64,000 bases of DNA from Chlorophyllum brunneum (GCA_963576785.1 OY756144.1:2996941-3060940), one strand, 5' to 3'. Counted from the first letter of the stretch, positions 20,052-32,961 are shown. Made by a program: numbers and translations. Notes: generated by a model not told the origin, from the sequence alone.

Positions 20052-21433
20052 TTAGTTACATGGGTGTGCAACGGTGCTCGAAGCCGTCTGGAACAGTGCA
20101 ACCTCAGCATTCCTCCTTCGTGTCAACCCACCCAACACCTTCCCCCCAGCCTTGTTAAACTTGGGCATCTCCTGAGCGGCAACCGTATTGGGATCTTCTC
20201 CGGCGTTCAACCTCTTCAACATGGTAGATGTCTGAAGGTTGTTGCATCCGAGGTTGAAAGTGAACGAAGTCAAGGCGCCGAATTGGTTGTCATTAAGACT
20301 GACGTTCGGGCCCACCAAGTTGTTTACGCAACCAGTAAAAGTCTTGACGTCGCTCTGGAGTAGCTCCGCTGCCGTACTCTGGGAAAGGGGGAAGGAGAAT
20401 GGAACTTCGGAACAACCTGCTTTCTGGCACAAGTGCCCGAAGCCAACAGTTGGAAGGCCAATGGGATCTGGATCCGGGCTGGCAACGAAGCCCTCGAATT
20501 GTTTAATCAGATTTACAGTAGCTGCATTAATGGCGGGAGGACAAGCTCCTGTTGATGCTTTGGTAGGAGGAGCAGTCGCTTGTGCAGCAGTGGCTGCTGT
20601 GGTTGAGGCGGGAGCCGAATCTGTAGCGATAGCAGAACCTGTAGTAAACGCATCTGCGGCTGTGGCAGAATCTGTAATCGTCGCATCTGATGCCGTGGCA
20701 GAATTGATGGCACTGGCGCCATCTGCAGCCGCGGAATCGGTAGCCAAAGGGTCATCGGCGGTGGCAGAATCCGTGGCCAAGGGGTTATCAGTGGTGGCAG
20801 AATCCGTGGCCAAAGGCTCATCAGTCGTGATAGAGTCGGTTGCCGTAGGGTCGCCAGTCGTGGCGGAGTCTGTTGCCGAAGGATCGTCGACACTAACAGG
20901 ATCTGTCGCTGTAGGGACATCGGTCGTGTTGTCCGCAGTGTCATCAACGACCGAAGGGTCGTCTGTGGTAGCACCACCAGTTGCCCCATCGGAACCGGTT
21001 ACATCTCCTGTGGTATCGTCACTGGCTCCAGAGTCGGCTAGACCGTCTGTGTCTGTTGAATCCGTAGTAGGGTCGAAGGTGTCGACGGACGGGTCGGCAG
21101 GGTTAATTTGGTCGGGGGTACTTAAGCCAGAATCATCTGAGCTTAGATCGCCAAATCCGGTATCATCAAACCCACTATCATCAATGCTGGAGTCATCTCC
21201 GAAACCATCTCCACCAGAGTCGCCGCCAAAGTCCCCATCAAAACCATCTTGCCTTCTACTCAACGCTTGGCAAAGACCTGTGGTAGATTGAATGAATAAT
21301 AGCGAGAATGATGAAGATGGGAACATAAGTTACCAGTAGTGGATGAACAAGAACGCTTAGTCGTACGAAGTGGTGCCGCACTAACAACAGAAATTGAGAG
21401 CAAAAGGAAAGACAAAAGTGCAGCCAGCTTCAT
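20052..21433 (-). CDS. Secreted GH24 (T4-lysozyme-type) muramidase with low-complexity linker
   Basis: Exons 21433-21334 and 21277-20052 give 441 residues. A signal peptide (MKLAALLSFLLLSISVVSA) and a Lys-Arg site come first. A long Asp/Gly/Ser then Ala/Thr/Asp-rich linker follows, with an imperfect 11-residue repeat (ATDSATTDxPL type). The C-terminal 165 residues form a GH24 domain. FEGF...DPIGLPT gives Glu-x8-Asp-x5-Thr, the exact spacing of the T4 lysozyme triad, and GFGH follows. GH24 enzymes cleave peptidoglycan between MurNAc and GlcNAc. In a fungus this would act on bacteria outside the cell, and the domain was probably acquired from bacteria or phage. Four Cys suggest disulfides. Confidence 0.9.
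20700..20910 (-). repeat. 33-bp imperfect tandem repeats coding the Ala/Thr/Asp linker
   Basis: About six units encode variants of DSATTDxPLAT within the lysozyme linker. Such coding repeats often vary in copy number between strains. Confidence 0.7.
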
Positions 21434-22786
21434 GATAGATCTGTCACGGTAAAACTAAATAAAGCAGACACTTGGCGAATGAGAACCTCTTCGAGAGGAA
21501 ATAAAAGAAATGAACTATAAGAAAGGAGGATCGGATGTGTAGCTGGGTGTTGAGACCTGGAAAGGGTCAACTTTTATATACTTTCGGAAAACGACATATG
21601 ACAGACAAGCGCATAGCCTATCAGTGAGATGGGTTGCAGATGACTCGACAACCATGTACAACTCGTGTAAAATCAATATAGATTCTGACATTTGTTAGGC
21701 AGCTGCACAAAATCTATATTTTCCCAGCGATGGGAGATGTTACACCGCCCGGTGGTTGCAGGCTGCAGCAGGCTCATTTGTCCTATTTTTAGTCGTGCCA
21801 AGAAGGGCTGACGTTTCCTCGAATATCACCATTGGTCGTTATGTCGATGGTACTTTTGTCATGATAAGAGTCTATCATCCGATGGCCTTTGGTGAGGCCG
21901 ATTTGTTTGGGCCACTCTGTCCCCTTCGGTGAAAGAAATACAGTGTGGTTAACTCAGACTTTGTGTTGATTCGCATGGGAGAAGTTTCCTTGATGCCATC
22001 ATTCACAACCATCTGTTTATCCTGAATAATCCCTAGAGAAAAGATCGAGGAGAATGACATACGGCAGATGGATACCCTCTGACATCCATCCTCTCATGCC
22101 TCGACCTATGTGCCACCCGCCGCTTGCATCAGGACGACCGAGGTCATTCTTGGCTCTCGGGAAAGCTCGTCTTAGATAAGACAGTGATAAAGATGTCTAG
22201 CACATGGCTACGCAGTCGGGGTCATTCCACGGAAAGGCTGTTGTGCAACTGTCAAATTATCTCCCTCTGGCGATGCAGGTGGTGTTTCCCTTGATTGGCC
22301 CTTAAAAGCATGATATTACGTGTGGAAAGTGCTCGAACACAGGTGTCGTAATACGGACTGGTGTAGGCATCTATAATGCTCGGGACTTTGGGTGGTAAGG
22401 GCCACCTTCCCCGTTGTGGCAACGTAGAGACCGTGGATATGAAATTAGAAGGTGCGTGATGAAAGCCGGTGAATCAATAAGGTTGAGATCATAATGATCA
22501 TAAGCGGACTCGGAGAATCGGGCGCTCGCGCGTATATCTACAAGGTAGAGCTATCGTTAAGGAGCCTATAGTAGACAAAGTCGCACAACGAGGACGATAG
22601 AGATAGAGTCCCTGTATTCGGCACGCTACGCTGTGGTTAGTATTTCAGAGGTACACACCCGGAGGTGCTCACCCTGACCCCACTAAGGGACAGCAGAGCC
22701 CTGTGGCAAAAAACTAGACGGTGAGGTTCCTGCTTTGGATTAACTTCCACGCAGGTGGCCGTGGTACGGATGTCTCTGGTTTATAA
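21434..22786. other. Intergenic, about 1.35 kb
   Basis: Apart from the lysozyme promoter nothing was recognised; no tRNA or conserved ORF. Confidence 0.5.
21571..21580 (-). promoter_or_regulatory. TATA-like element of the GH24 gene
   Basis: On the minus strand TATATAAAAG lies about 140 bp upstream of the ATG at 21433. Confidence 0.4.
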
Positions 22787-24200
22787 ATGAGCCTCCGGGT
22801 GCACAGCGAGGTCATCATTGATTTCCCTTCCTACCAGATCCTGCCCCAACTACCGACGCTCCTTTCCACATTCTTTATCACTCTCGCTTTCTGGTACGGT
22901 GCATATTTATATTTTATGGTTGGGACTTGGGTGACGAATTTTATCAACAGATCTCAATGCCAGATCCACCTGTTCCAACTGTAACTGAGTCTGTGGCCCG
23001 TGACGCCTAGGATCGTATCGCTTGAAGCTGACGATGAATTTGCAGTTCTGATTCAGTCTCACCCGCAACAACCTACCCTCCAAGCGTTGCCGAAATGGGT
23101 GGTAGCACTCCTACTAACCCGCGCGACCGGTTTCACACAGGTAAGCGCTGTTTATTTTAAAAAAATTGATACTGGTTTTAATCCAAGGATACTAGTCTTG
23201 GTGATGCTTTGTGTGTGTCTTGGGGTCGGAGGTCTCGGCCTTTTGGTTGCACAGGTAGTATCGGAATACAAGAGCAGTAGCTAGAGTTAGGGTCGTCTGT
23301 GTCTTAACAGTCGGCCATGTTTTTCACCCGAGCCAAAGATATTACATTTGATTTTTGGATACCCGTTGTCCCTTCGCTCGTCTTGATGGACACCCCCTAC
23401 ATACTCGGAGGCCGTTCTCTTCAAATTCTCCAATAAGCGGTTGGCATTGCACTTGGAAAATACGAACCTCGCCTTTGTCCTACTCGAATAGGGAAATTGT
23501 TTTGCCGAAAACCCAGTAGATCCGGGGCAAGTACTCCTGTCTCCCTTATCACCACGAAGTAGCCTCCCTCACACCCCAAAATTTGAACCATTTCGGGACT
23601 TGATGGATGCCCATTGTCCCAACAAAGCGTACGAGCCGCGTGACACAACGTCTGGACTCTGTTACTTGTGTCTTCTTGGATCCATCAAGCGAGCTTTGCT
23701 ACTTCCCTTGTGGAATGGGTATAAGCGCTTATACTGGCCAGGTTATCAGATTTAAGCACGGTTTCGGACCGGTTCTCCGGATCATCTGCCATTCACACTC
23801 TCAGTGGATGACGCATTGCGACCAGAGGAGAAAGCTCGTTTCCTTCACCTGGAGAGGAGCCAACCTCAATATTACAGGCGCCATCAAGGAAGGACTCAGT
23901 GGTACTCTCGGTGTTACACTCTCACATACTAAATCTCTGGCTGGGGGAACTTTCCCAAGACCCGCAATCGCCCCCACGGCACGGTACAGGGGGAGCGTTA
24001 CAACATGAATAACTCTGCGCGTTTCCTCTCTACAGTATCTCAGCTTATGGTTCGTCGGATTTGGAAGGGAAATATCTCTCTTTTTGCTAGTGGATTCCAT
24101 CATCTTCAAGGTTCCGAAACACCCCTGTTGATTTATCTTCGGGCCGCTAACGCAGAATACTAGACAACAGGACAATTATTTACGATATTCGCAAGGAAAC
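22787..24200 (+). pseudogene. Unrecognised degraded gene(s), partly membrane-protein-like
   Basis: Hydrophobic segments occur at about 22850-22960 and 23190-23270. Stretches that look like real protein, such as FTRAKDITFDFWIPVVPS (about 23320) and RPEEKARFLHLERSQP (about 23825), appear in changing frames with several stops. No consistent exon chain could be built. It may be one decayed agaricomycete gene or two. I do not recognise the family. Confidence 0.3.
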
Positions 24201-24237
24201 GTACACAAGTTCTTCTCCGCCCACGAGTGCGGAAGCA

Positions 24238-24959
24238 ATGACCAATGTAACTTCATCGAGCCACCTGCATGCTAGAGGCTCTCAGGGACTCGATCAGCGG
24301 GCGCCAAATAACACCCTGAGTGATTCAGTTTGCGACACTGTGTTTTATGATCTCGTTCTCGCTGAGGAGATTGATATTGTCCACAATATTGAAGTACAAG
24401 GTACGGACTCGCTGATTTTGAAAACTCGACTCAGCAAGAAGTCATACATTCTTCAGGGTTTCCTGCTGAGGAAGTTGATACAATCGAGATGCTAAGGTAA
24501 CTATCCCTGATTACTCATACTAGGGTCGACGGACCTCATGTACACACACACACCCACATTAGATTTCATCAACGAGTTGCACCGGAACTCTTCCTGGGAG
24601 CGTTTGTCCCTTTATCTGAGGGACACCGTCGTTTGATCGCGTACATCTTTGCTACCCTTTCGTCTATTCCACGTTACACTCACGAATCAATGTCGTCCCA
24701 CATACCCAATTCCGCAATAGTTTGTTCCCACACATTGTGTGTGGATAGAGAATTTCGAGGTGCATCGATCGGGTTGAAATTGTTCACCGAGTTCACAAAT
24801 ATGTGTCGGAGGAGGGGTATCTATGATAGGATGGTGTTTATAGCCAAGGGGAATATGTTGCCTGTGTATGAACGGTTGGGGTTCAAGACGGTTGGGTTGG
24901 CGGAGGTGACGTTAGGAAAGGATGTGTGGTATGAGATGTGTATAAAATTTCGAGATTAG
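24238..24959 (+). CDS. GNAT acetyltransferase, AANAT-like
   Basis: Exons 24238-24400, 24457-24496 and 24563-24959 give 199 residues. The architecture is that of arylalkylamine/serotonin-type N-acetyltransferases: GFPAEEVDTIEMLR, a first strand with FLGAFVP, SMSSHIP, the acetyl-CoA-binding region VCSHTLCVDREFRGASIG (the usual RxxGxG/A loop, here RGASIG) and a C-terminal YERLGFKTVG motif. The second GNAT at 49198-49874 on the other strand has the same three-exon plan with an identical 40-nt exon 2. The substrate is unknown; aromatic amines or polyamines are possible. The P-loop is slightly weaker than in the second paralogue, so activity is less certain. Confidence 0.8.
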
Positions 24960-25113
24960 GGTTGCACATGTTATTCTTTCCGTGGAAAAGTAGTCTGTGG
25001 ATTTCGTTTTGCTAGACACTGACTTTGAAGCAGGGTCATTTTACCTCAATGGTGAACGGATATTTAATTGAGGCGAAGGTCGTTGGTGGGCCTTTATCCG
25101 ACTAGAACTAGGC

Positions 25114-25755
25114 ATGGAGCCCCCTTCACCTGCTACTCAGTTATCCTCCACCTCTAATTTGGAGGTCCATGAACTCTCTGAATTGACTGCTAGCTCTGCT
25201 AACAGTACAGATGCGCTGTAAGTGGTCCTTCCAAACATCGGACAATTACTTGCTGAAGTTTTTTCATAGTTGTCCCCCACATCCTGCCACCAGTGAATCC
25301 GAGACTTCCGTTGACCAGCCTCCGGAGCCCACTCGACGACCCAGTATATCATATCCTCCACGTGAATTACATCCTCTGCAGGAGCAGTGGCTACTTTGTG
25401 GGAGGATAAGAGTCCCAATACTGTCGTGAGTTTGTTTTTAGTTCTAACCTATGCGGACAGCTGAATTAAATAAATCCATACAAGGCGCTTGATGGAGCGG
25501 CGAAGGAATCGTATTCCCGGGCTCGATGATGGGTACTTTAGACCCGACTGGAGTGGAATTCGGCGCATTATTTTGTTAACTTGTATGTTCCCGTAAACTC
25601 ATTCATTTTTTGATATCCCACGCTGAGTGGGGATTTCTTTAGTTGGTGGCCTAGTGATCGCTGCTGCGTTTTGTGGTCTTGTTTTTGGGATCGATTACTT
25701 GGGACACATTCCCGCGAGACGGCAGTCAGAGAAAGGCATAGCTGATAGTACATGA
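25114..25755 (+). CDS. Small single-pass membrane protein, unknown function
   Basis: Exons 25114-25217, 25294-25425, 25485-25582 and 25643-25755 join in phase to 148 residues. The first 65 residues are Ser/Pro/Thr/Glu-rich. An amphipathic part follows (LMERRRNRIPGLDDGYF), then one hydrophobic helix (IILLTFGGLVIAAAFCGLVF) and a short polar tail. It starts 155 bp after the acetyltransferase on the same strand. No family was recognised. The third splice acceptor choice decides residues 35-45 and is less sure than the rest. Confidence 0.5.
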
Positions 25756-27891
25756 AGGGCAAGTTCTGGTGTTCTGGTTATGGTCGTGATATGATATAAT
25801 TATGGAATATGCATTCGCTATGTAACTATGAAGATATGAATCTAAACGATAAGTTATGCACGATCATTGGCTGTGTTGTTATTTATTAAGCTTGTTCTGT
25901 GGTACGTGAATAGAGGTGAAGTCGTTGTTACGCTTGAGACATCGTCTAGTTACGCTGGTAAACATCCTGGTTGAAGTTCTGCAGTTGGGGTAGATTGTGG
26001 TTATAATCGGTGCGGCTGCATAGATAAAGCGAAGGTAAAGTCGGGTCTATTTTTAGACCTGATGCGACCCGACCCTTGTCGGTCCAGACACGTTTCCTTG
26101 TGGTGAGTCCGTATGTACTAAGCGCTGGGAGATTGCGTCTAGATAGACTTTAGGTGAACGTCGAACGATGAGAAAGAGCATAGCCGTATGTGTTACTGCT
26201 GCTTTATATTACTTTGACCAGTGCTGGACATTACTGAGTATTGAGCATGACTGGATTAGGGGGCCTCGGCCTCGAAGTCGGGGCGGACAATGAAATCCAA
26301 CACGGTGATGATAATCGGAGGTTCTCAACGTTAATCAAGAATACATGTTTTGTGGTCCACCAAGCGAAAGAATCGTGAAACATCCCACCATTATTATTAC
26401 AATATTGTACCCGTTCGTGTCTGACCACCCCAAATGAGATAATGAAAGAGAGGCTCTGGATCACACGAAAGGGAAGATTCCAAGGGGGAAATCCGGCGGT
26501 AAACCTTTCTCCATTTTTGGATGCGAATCCACTTGAAACTTGGCGGGTATGGACGAACGTGCATACCTCACCCCGCTTGGCTTGATGTACTGATGGCAAA
26601 ATAATCAACACGGTCGTGCGTTCATTGGCGAGAACAAAGTACGAATGATAAAGAGGTGTTTGGTATAAATGGAGGGATTCGTAGGACGATAGATACCTTT
26701 CTGTGATACCATCTTCAACCCCCCATCAACTACTCCAACCATCTTGCCGCTGGTGCAACGCCTTCCTCGGTAGCGAGTATAGAACGAATGGTGCCTGCCT
26801 CAGGATCGTGCTAGTACTCATCTAGCTCCAGGAGATTATCTCCAAATTCCAGTTACACAGTGCCTGGTCGGTATACACCTTCGGACATGGGCTGCGCCAC
26901 CACGTCAGATAGCTGAACCTACAAGGTATGCGGCCTTATCGCCTCAGGAAAATATATTCCCTGACAGAAATACTTGGACAGTCCGATCTCCATGGCGGGG
27001 CTGGCGCTCCATGGTACCTCATACATAGCCCATGCACCATGCACGACGACATCAGTATGTTTATCCACTGTGGGGCGTGGGAGTTCCATACTTATCGTGA
27101 CATTTGGTGTGGGAACAGGACGAAAACATCACGCACGTTCGTTAGGTTAACACCGAACACCGAAATGTCATAGCCCCAAGTGGCCGCCTTGGCGTCGGCG
27201 CAGCCTCCATTACAATTGTCAAGGATGGAGTGGAACTAAATTGTCGTCTCCAGCTTCCCGTTAGGAGATGGTGATATACGTTTCTGCGCCACGTCATCGT
27301 ATAACATCTAGAAGCGCGAATGCTGTGAAGGTTGAATGCCCCTGCTATCGGGTGAAATCGAGATGGGAATTCTGAGAGGTGGACGTGTGGAGGACGATCA
27401 CGCGGGGACACCAGTACATCACATTCTATCCTTGGATATCAACACGCTTGCCCTACCGGGCTAATTACTCGCTTCAACCGACGCACGTTCGTCTCTGCGA
27501 CCGCTTTGAGCAGCCGTTACGAACACCGATCGTGCCCACCCCCGTAACCCGTCGCTTCCGGCGACTGTTTTTTTATGCCAACAAAGGTCCGGGATGCGGT
27601 GAAAATTCGTTCCGATCTTGCAAATCGGACTTCGAGCCCCTCACTGGAGTCGAATGAGGAGATGGGCGGTGCAGGGCGGGGACGGGGACCGGAATGAACA
27701 GGGCGTACCTGGAAATACCCGAGAGCGATCGGAGATTTGTGTTTTTGGAAATTGTCAGCCAAGGATTTAAGTGCACGCGACCATATATTCGGCTTTGATA
27801 GGATCCATCCTTTCCTCCCCCACCGCTCTCACCTCTCTTGGCCGTATTTTTCCTCGCCGTCAACGCAGCTATCTCTGTTTTTCCCGTTGAG
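25756..27891. other. Intergenic, about 2.1 kb
   Basis: Only short ORFs without recognisable similarity. A CT-rich leader precedes the PHO84-like ATG. Confidence 0.5.
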
Positions 27892-30046
27892 ATGGCTCAG
27901 GAGCAGAATCAGGCCTCTTCCCCCTCGGAGGCTTCCAAAAAGGTTCACTGGTCGAAACTCGAAGAAGTTGAGAGGGACGGCCGCCCCCCCTTTTTGTTGA
28001 CGAAAACAGAGTTGAAGTTGCTCGGAATTGCAGGAGTGTGTGCTTTCTACCCTTTGTTTCCCCTCATCGACTAACGGTCGTCTAGGTTGGATTCTTCCTT
28101 GATGGTGTGCCCAATTGTCCGTTTATCTTTTGTTGCCTTGTACTGACACCAAGCTTAACCAGCGTACGACCTGTTCATCATCAATGCAAGTTTTAATTCT
28201 CCTGTGGAGTACAGCTCCAAGCTAATCGCACCATGCAGCCCGTGGCAACTATGCTTCAATACAGGCTTTACAATGGCCAACATCTTCCGGCTAATCTAGA
28301 AGGGTTTGTGAAAGCCGGTGCCAACATCGGTAGTGTGATTGGGCAGTTCGCTTTTGGTACGTATCTTTACTCAAATAGATATATCCTTCATTCTGATCGG
28401 TGCATCAGGTTATGCTGCCGATGCCCTTGGCCGTAAGGCAGTTTGTACGTCCTCACACCCCTCTCAACCCGCCACACTACTGAACTCACATACCCCTAGA
28501 CGGAAAGGAGCTCATGCTTATCATTCTCGCCACGATCCTCACGATAACGACCCCTACTGGTACACTCTCACCTGAGGGCTCACTTGTCTACCTTGGCGTT
28601 TTTCGCATCCTGCTAGGGGTGGGTGTAGGAGGTGATTATCCCATGTCCGCCACCGTCACGTCTGATCGTGCCAACCTTCGAAAACGTGGTACCATGCTTG
28701 CCTACATCTTCTCAAATCAAGGGTGGGGATCCTTTTTTGGATCTTTGGCAACCATCATCGTACTAGCTTGCTACAAGCCCGTGATGGACGCGGGCAAAAC
28801 TTCGAAAGTCGATGGAGGTAAGACTAGCTTGGTGATTAAAATACCTCAAGGATCTGATCGACCTATTTTTGAATACTCAGTCTGGAGGATCGTCGTCGGC
28901 CTTTCATTGATCCCTGCATTTGCCACCCTGTACCAACGTCTCACCCTGCCAGAATCGACACGTTATGAAGCGACTCAACGTTCCCAGAATCCTGAGGCTG
29001 GGGACGAAATCGCTGAGCTTAAGCGTCAACAAGAGCTCAACTCCACTTCGGTCAATGGATCCTTAAACAAAGAAAACGCTGAGGAAAAAAATTCTCCCGA
29101 TACCAGTGTTGAAGGGAACGTGACCGATAACGACACCATACCCCCCGAAGCGCTCGTGAAAAAGAAGGCCCACTTTAAAGAATTCCTGGTTTACTTTTCT
29201 GAATGGCGACACTTCAAGCTACTCATCGGTACTACCTGTTGCTGGTTCCTTCTCGATGTTGCATTTTACGGAGTCAACTTGAACCAGAACGTCGTCTTGC
29301 AACAAATTGGGTACGATGGCACCTCGGGCACTCCCTGGGAAAGGCTTTTCAAGATCTCGACAGGTGGCATGATTATCACTGCTCTCGGGTTTGTTCCCGG
29401 TTATTACGCTACCGTCTTGACGATTGAGAAACTTGGGCGGAAATGGATTCAAATCCAGGGTTTCCTTATCAGTTCCCTTTTCCGTATGTTGCCCGCCCGT
29501 AAATTTTCACTGAAGCTCGTGCTGATTACAAGTGATATTTAGTGGGTATTCTTGCTGGCAAATTCCACACGCTGAGCAAGCCTGCTTTCATCGTCAACTT
29601 TGCTCTCTTGCAATTTTTCTTCAACTTTGGTGCTAATGCCACTACCTACGTAAGTCTTTGACACCCAATATGTTGGTATATACTCATGCTCCTCCCGTAG
29701 TGTTATCCAGCGGAACTATTCCCCACGCGTTATCGTGCCTTCGCTCACGGCATCTCCGCTGCATGTGGAAAAGCTGGCGCGATCGTCTCCGCCCTCGCCT
29801 TTAATACGCTTAGCAAACAGATTGGAACACCCGACGTGTTGTGGAGTGAGTCTCTGCTGCACTTCATCCCATCAATAGTAGTTGCTGATTGTTATACCAG
29901 TTTTCGTTGGTTGTAGTATTGCTGGAGCGTTCTTTACGTTACTCCTTCCTGAAGTCCGGGGCCGGGATCCAGATGTTATCCTTGCTCAAGAAATTGAGGA
30001 ACGGAGGAGGCAAAGGTTAGATAAGAGTTCTCAGCGAGCTTCGTAA
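27892..30046 (+). CDS. High-affinity phosphate:H+ symporter, PHO84 family
   Basis: Exons: 27892-28035, 28086-28104, 28163-28185, 28239-28356, 28409-28444, 28500-29483, 29543-29649, 29701-29845 and 29901-30046; 573 residues, in phase. Family motifs: [19 protein letters not shown] at TM1, [11 protein letters not shown] (loop 2-3), the signature [12 protein letters not shown], a long acidic/Ser central loop, [16 protein letters not shown] and [13 protein letters not shown]. It imports inorganic phosphate at the plasma membrane and is usually induced by phosphate limitation. Intron 3 (28186-28238) has a GCAAGT donor, a GC-AG intron. The C-terminal tail is short and basic. It appears fully functional. 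Confidence 0.95.
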
Positions 30047-31811
30047 TGAAGTTGTTATTTCATCCTTTTCCTTTACATTCGTCGTGTTATTGGTTCCCTG
30101 AAGTTGCCTATATAACCCCATATCTTGAGTATGCATTACCTCGCTATCCGATTTACTATTCCGTAGTTATGATTTTATTTCCCCTGTACTTTTGTAACGA
30201 TTCGAGACCTTGGATTTAAATAAAGTAGTAGTTGCACTGAAGTCGGATTGGGATAATCATTGGTCCGTTGTCTATTTTTGGAACGATCTGACGTTCGGTT
30301 TCGGTCCGGATTCTTGCTGTACCCGGCTGCTGATAGCTACTACACTTGGGCTGCTAGGAGTCCCATCGAAGCACTAGGAGTCCCATCGAAGCACCAGCGA
30401 AGGCTGCTACTCTTGCCGGCAACCTGATCATTGTCTACCTAACCAAGCAATTTGAGGGATTCGTGCAAGTCTTGATTTTGGCTCTAAATCGTTTTCGAAC
30501 ATTGAAGTATAAATGTTCATGTCCTACATACGGCGTAGTCAACACTTCGTCCCGAAAAACAGCGAAACGGAACTATATCCTGGGCGAGAGACTTGAGGCA
30601 AAAAGCATTGAGTTGCCGAACGATCGCATTGCGCAATGGGGTTTTTTGTACGATTCGTGTATCGTTCGAGATGTAGATCGAAATCTTTCACATGATTGCT
30701 TTTAAGATGTTGGGTGAGTAGCTAACAGTGGAAGAGCTGGAGGACCAGTGGTGATGAAAATTCCATAGATTTTGGATCCTCGAGGGTAATTGGGAGGCAG
30801 ATGACTGAGATATGTCCATGAGGATATTCGTATGTTGCGAGGCTTGTCGGAAACGAATAATTTAGCCCATCGGAGTCGGAGAGTGCTAGACAGGGGGGTG
30901 AAACTTCACCTAGCGCTCTCCGGCCGGAGATGTGGTGGACTTTTGTGTCCGACTGGTCTTTGAAGATATGAAACGGAAGGTGATAAATCGAAGAGTGCTT
31001 CGGCTTGTGGCCTGTACGCCCTCTGGAAGGTGAATGAAGACATGTCGCCGCAGTCGCCTGACAGCGCTGGCGTAAGGAGGTCCAAAAGATAATTGTTCAT
31101 ATTCAGAGCCCAGATATTTCTTTTGGGGATACCGACAAAAGAAGAGTATTGACTCCATGTCTCCGCTTATGTTCATCATTTTTGAGGCGCATGCGAAAGT
31201 GATAGATATCTTGTAGCTGCTATTCCACGAGATATTTTGTCTGTATATTCCGCAATACCCGGTATCGAAACATCCCTACGTGATGACCGGGTGTGTCAAC
31301 TTGGTGCTCATTCTCTCCCGGTTTTTTTGCATACACGACTGGCCATAAAGCGATACTTTATAAAGAGATTGCTTTCACCCCTCTCTGGGTGGTGTGTACT
31401 ATTACTATGAGTTATGGGATAAGTTCTGATTTTTGCAAGGACACAATATGGTCGTTTTATATGGGCTTTGGCGTAGTCGTTGCCTCGCGAAATGAGAGGA
31501 CAGATGACGACTAATATAGATGTGTTGATGAAACTCATCAGATTCACAATTGCGTTCCGCGCCAATGATATCACATCACTGTTTGGTTTCATGATTGGTG
31601 GATTTTTTTTTACGTCCCCTTGCGTTTGCTAGTAAGTTCAGACTAGAAGCTATTCACTCTCTCGTTCTCGGGGATTAGGTGTGAACTATACCAACTCCGA
31701 ACTACATTAACAAATCTGCGTGTACAGCGAACCTATTTGAGCATTATCCGGAGAGGATGTTATACCGGACCAGGCCCAGCTGAGTATGCTAGGCTATCCC
31801 TGTAGGTATAT
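30047..31811. other. Intergenic, about 1.8 kb
   Basis: No gene is supported. It contains a perfect 20-bp tandem duplication at 30354-30393. Confidence 0.5.
30354..30393 (+). repeat. Perfect 20-bp tandem duplication
   Basis: CTAGGAGTCCCATCGAAGCA occurs twice head to tail with no mismatch. Confidence 0.95.
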
Positions 31812-32961
31812 ATGTATCAGCCTCCACGCCCTGTGTACAAATCATCTGCCTCCATGAGCCAAGCCGGGCTCCAAAACTCAGGCGTCTACCTCAATCATTT
31901 GCCACCCGAGGATGGTAGAGATTTTGAGATTAACTGGTGTATGGCAAGCATTGTTCTAGGGGTATGTTCTTTTGGATACATAGGGAGTTCATATTGAAAT
32001 CTCTCTCTGGGCGTATAGGCAACAATATGGTATTTTTTAGTTTATATCCCGGATGATCTTCAAATCCCGTTCAGCACACCTTTTCGGTTGGTCGTTATTT
32101 GCTTCTTCCTCTCCGGGTGAGATAATTTGGATGAAGCAACTTCGGCGAGAGCTGACATCTCAAACTAGGATTTCTGCTATTGGTTATGTTCTCAACATTG
32201 TTATTGAGAAAAGTATGTTCTGTGTATTCAGCTACTTTCTTGAAATGTGAACGAACTTGCCACCATATTTTAGCTACCGCCCTCAACACCACAAGTGTTC
32301 CCACTTATGCTTCAGGGGCGCTCTGTGTATTATCGGTTGGATGTTCGTCGTATTTGCTCCTACGGAGAGTTCATGCAGTTTACAATGACAATCGGCAGGT
32401 CTGATGGTCTTTCTCTGTATTCTGGTTCGCATCCACAGTGTCCCAGATTGCTATACCTCTAGGGCTGGTGCCAAGCTCTATACCCGGAACTCACTATTAC
32501 GTGGCTATTCGGGATCGGCCAATTGTGGCTCTTGGAGTTGTCACTGGTATTGTTCTTGACACCTCCAATTTTGTGGTAATTTCGTATAAGATTGCCACTG
32601 CGCATGGACTGGTAGATGAACGAATCAGCTGGGCCGCTCTCGTGTCTGGGAAGGCACCTCCACGGCTCTCCCGGGCTGTTTTAATTGGTGGTCAACAACA
32701 CTACTTGTAAGCGACAGTCTGGATTTCGTCCCTGGCTTTCTGATCATATGCTGGAATAGAATCACTATCGTAATTCTGATACCTGGTAGCATCACTTTGT
32801 TTCTTCCCTCTGTCCACCCTATGATCAAGGGGGTGTTTTTGACACCTTTAGTTCCCCTCACGGGTTCTATGGCCTGTCGGGCTTTCCGTAACCTCAAGCT
32901 ATTTTATCCAAATAGCAGCTCAACCAACCCTGGTGCTGCGATTACTTTTCATGTAGTATGA
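31812..32961 (+). CDS. Agaricomycete multi-pass membrane protein (DUF6534-like); stop/intron ambiguity
   Basis: Exons 31812-31961, 32019-32116, 32169-32212, 32274-32398, 32447-32706 and 32760-32961 give 292 residues with several TM helices. Blocks such as LLLRRVHAVYNDN, IPGTHYYVAI, PPRLSRAVLIGGQQHYL and SMACRAFRNLKL recall a large agaricomycete 7TM family. The segment 32399-32446 is odd. It is a 48-nt GT...AG stretch that also translates, apart from a TGA at 32402, as a TM-like WSFSVFWFASTVSQ matching the family's expected helix. Either it is spliced out and a helix is lost, or TGA is a nonsense mutation. Function unknown, possibly receptor-like. Confidence 0.6.

Noticed and set aside
20239..21291. 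350-codon plus-strand ORF opposite the lysozyme
   Set aside because: It is the antisense of the GH24 gene; its repetitive Ala/Val/Ser composition mirrors the coding repeats, with no domain, promoter or splice logic.
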